Source: JAVWPP01 sp036635835
GTDB lineage: Bacteria > Bacillota > Clostridia > TANB77 > CAG-465
Reading direction: 5' to 3'
Assembly: GCA_036635835.1 (NCBI GenBank)
Contig: JAVWPP010000002.1
Span: forward strand, 112,668 to 176,667
Length of the DNA: 64,000 bases
The notes beneath the pieces were generated by a model, which was not told the DNA's origin, did not search any database, and saw nothing but the letters and a program-made list of their open reading frames with translations. Positions 63,212 through 64,000 of the stretch are shown here, piece by piece. Both the position numbers and the translations under genes were made by a program. Numbering within the stretch: the first letter of the stretch is position 1; every line of letters begins with the position of its first letter.

Positions 63212-63937
63212 ATGAACGGAATTATTCACTCTATAGAGAGTCTAAGCACTGTAGATGGCCCCGGTATGAGGTTTGTAGTATTTATGCAAGGCTGCAACCT
63301 AAGGTGCAAGTTTTGCCATAACCCAGACACATGGGCAAAAGACTCTGGGAAAAGCATAGAAGAGGAGGAGCTCTTAAAAAAAATAATTAGATCTAAAGAG
63401 TTCCTAAATGGCTCTAATGGAGGAGTTACATTTACAGGCGGAGAGCCACTTTTGCAAATAGATTTTCTTCTAGAAATATGTCCTAAAATACATGAAGCAG
63501 GTATACACATAGCAGTAGATACCTCAGGAAATTTTCCTTTAGACGAAAAGATACAAAAGCTAGCAAACTACGTAGATCTCTTCCTTATAGACATAAAGCA
63601 CATAAATAAAGAAAAGCATAAATGGATAACAGGTGTAGATCCAAGTAACATATTAAAATTCACGCAGTATATAACCAACATACGCAAAATACCTACATGG
63701 ATTAGGATAGTATACATGCCCGGCATAACAGACGAAGGAACTAGCATAGAAGACTTAAAAACATACATACAAACCCTTTCTTCTGTAGAAAAAGTAGAAG
63801 TCCTTCCATACCATGAAATGGGAAAATATAAATGGAAAGAGCTAAACATTCCATATACTTTAGAGAATATCCGTATTCCAACTAAAGAAGAATGCACTAA
63901 GCTAAGCAAATATATATTTAAAGAGCAGAAAAACTAA
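63212..63937 (+). CDS. pflA: Pyruvate formate-lyase activating enzyme
   Basis: 241 aa radical-SAM protein: MQGCNLRCKFCHNPDTW (CxxxCxxC), TFTGGEPLLQ, VDTSG and IDIKH. It makes the glycyl radical on PflB with SAM and a reductant. GTAGGTG acts as ribosome site. The pairing with pflB is decisive for the specificity. Confidence 0.96.
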   Translation: MNGIIHSIESLSTVDGPGMRFVVFMQGCNLRCKFCHNPDTWAKDSGKSIEEEELLKKIIRSKEFLNGSNGGVTFTGGEPLLQIDFLLEICPKIHEAGIHIAVDTSGNFPLDEKIQKLANYVDLFLIDIKHINKEKHKWITGVDPSNILKFTQYITNIRKIPTWIRIVYMPGITDEGTSIEDLKTYIQTLSSVEKVEVLPYHEMGKYKWKELNIPYTLENIRIPTKEECTKLSKYIFKEQKN

Positions 63938-63948
63938 ATGTTTTTCGG

Positions 63949-64000
63949 CTCTAAGTCAATGGTTGGGGTCAAGAAAGTTTAAAAACAGTCGAAATACAGA
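63949..64000. mobile_element. Possible ISL3-family insertion sequence end (cut by window edge)
   Basis: GGCTCTAAGTCAATGGTTGG at 63949, 11 bases after the pflA stop, resembles the terminal inverted repeat of ISL3-family elements (GGCTCT..GTCAA..GTTG..G pattern from memory). No transposase is inside the window, so the call is tentative. Confidence 0.3.

Overview
The window is a low-GC, A-rich chromosomal segment that reads as a spore-forming member of the Clostridia (Bacillota). The evidence is spoIIR, a DUF4364 regulator, an OLE RNA with its partner OapA, a complete arginine deiminase operon, pyruvate formate-lyase and an anaerobe-type housekeeping set. Two runs of exactly 100 N (42568-42667 and 58862-58961) show it is a scaffold from a draft genome or MAG. 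I see no rRNA, CRISPR array, prophage or complete insertion sequence. The only possible mobile element is an ISL3-like end at the right edge.

Layout. 1-12 kb: the 3' end of comEC, a MtaD-type deaminase, DNA polymerase IV, dprA, a class A PBP, spoIIR, a phosphohexomutase, an XRE regulator facing a small orphan gene, and a TtcA-like thiolase. 12-26 kb: murB-yvcK, a degenerate glycogen-debranching homologue, ruvC, a patatin, a secreted CAP/SH3 protein, a DUF2344 protein, mfd, a PrsA-like foldase and a TrmH-type methyltransferase. 26.2-28.4 kb: the non-coding core of the window, with an OLE RNA (about 26266-26815), oapA, and then about 720 nt without genes that have their own promoter and terminator. 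28.3-35.4 kb: DUF4364, cmk-plsC-O-methyltransferase, a large orphan protein, glmU and rmuC. 35.6-44.7 kb: two tandem, paralogous secreted proteins of about 1450 aa. The second is split by a gap that is an assembly artefact. 45-51.9 kb: tRNA-Leu, a DEAD-box helicase with a long hairpin-rich leader, a nucleotidyltransferase, mtaB, a CapA-like protein and gap. 52-57 kb: arcA-argF-arcC-arcD2 behind an unusual two-hairpin leader. 57-64 kb: a PF06541 membrane protein, a CYTH protein, a PH-domain protein, fhs, pflB and pflA.

How the genes work together. MurB, YvcK, GlmU, the PBP and the phosphohexomutase serve envelope precursor synthesis and assembly. ComEC and DprA serve DNA uptake, and DinB, RuvC, Mfd and RmuC serve repair. 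The arc operon makes ATP from arginine. PflB/PflA produce formate, which Fhs can charge onto tetrahydrofolate.

Most notable structure not explained by genes: (1) the OLE/OapA pair; (2) the 720-nt non-coding unit just downstream of it; (3) a 68-nt hairpin element present three times in intergenic DNA, each copy followed by an A-rich, U/G-poor tract; (4) the arcA leader with two hairpins sharing a GACGAGAG loop; (5) a possible attenuator before the DEAD-box helicase. Convergent genes are repeatedly separated by near-perfect bidirectional terminator hairpins that overlap stop codons. Many promoters are TTGnnn-17-TATAAT.
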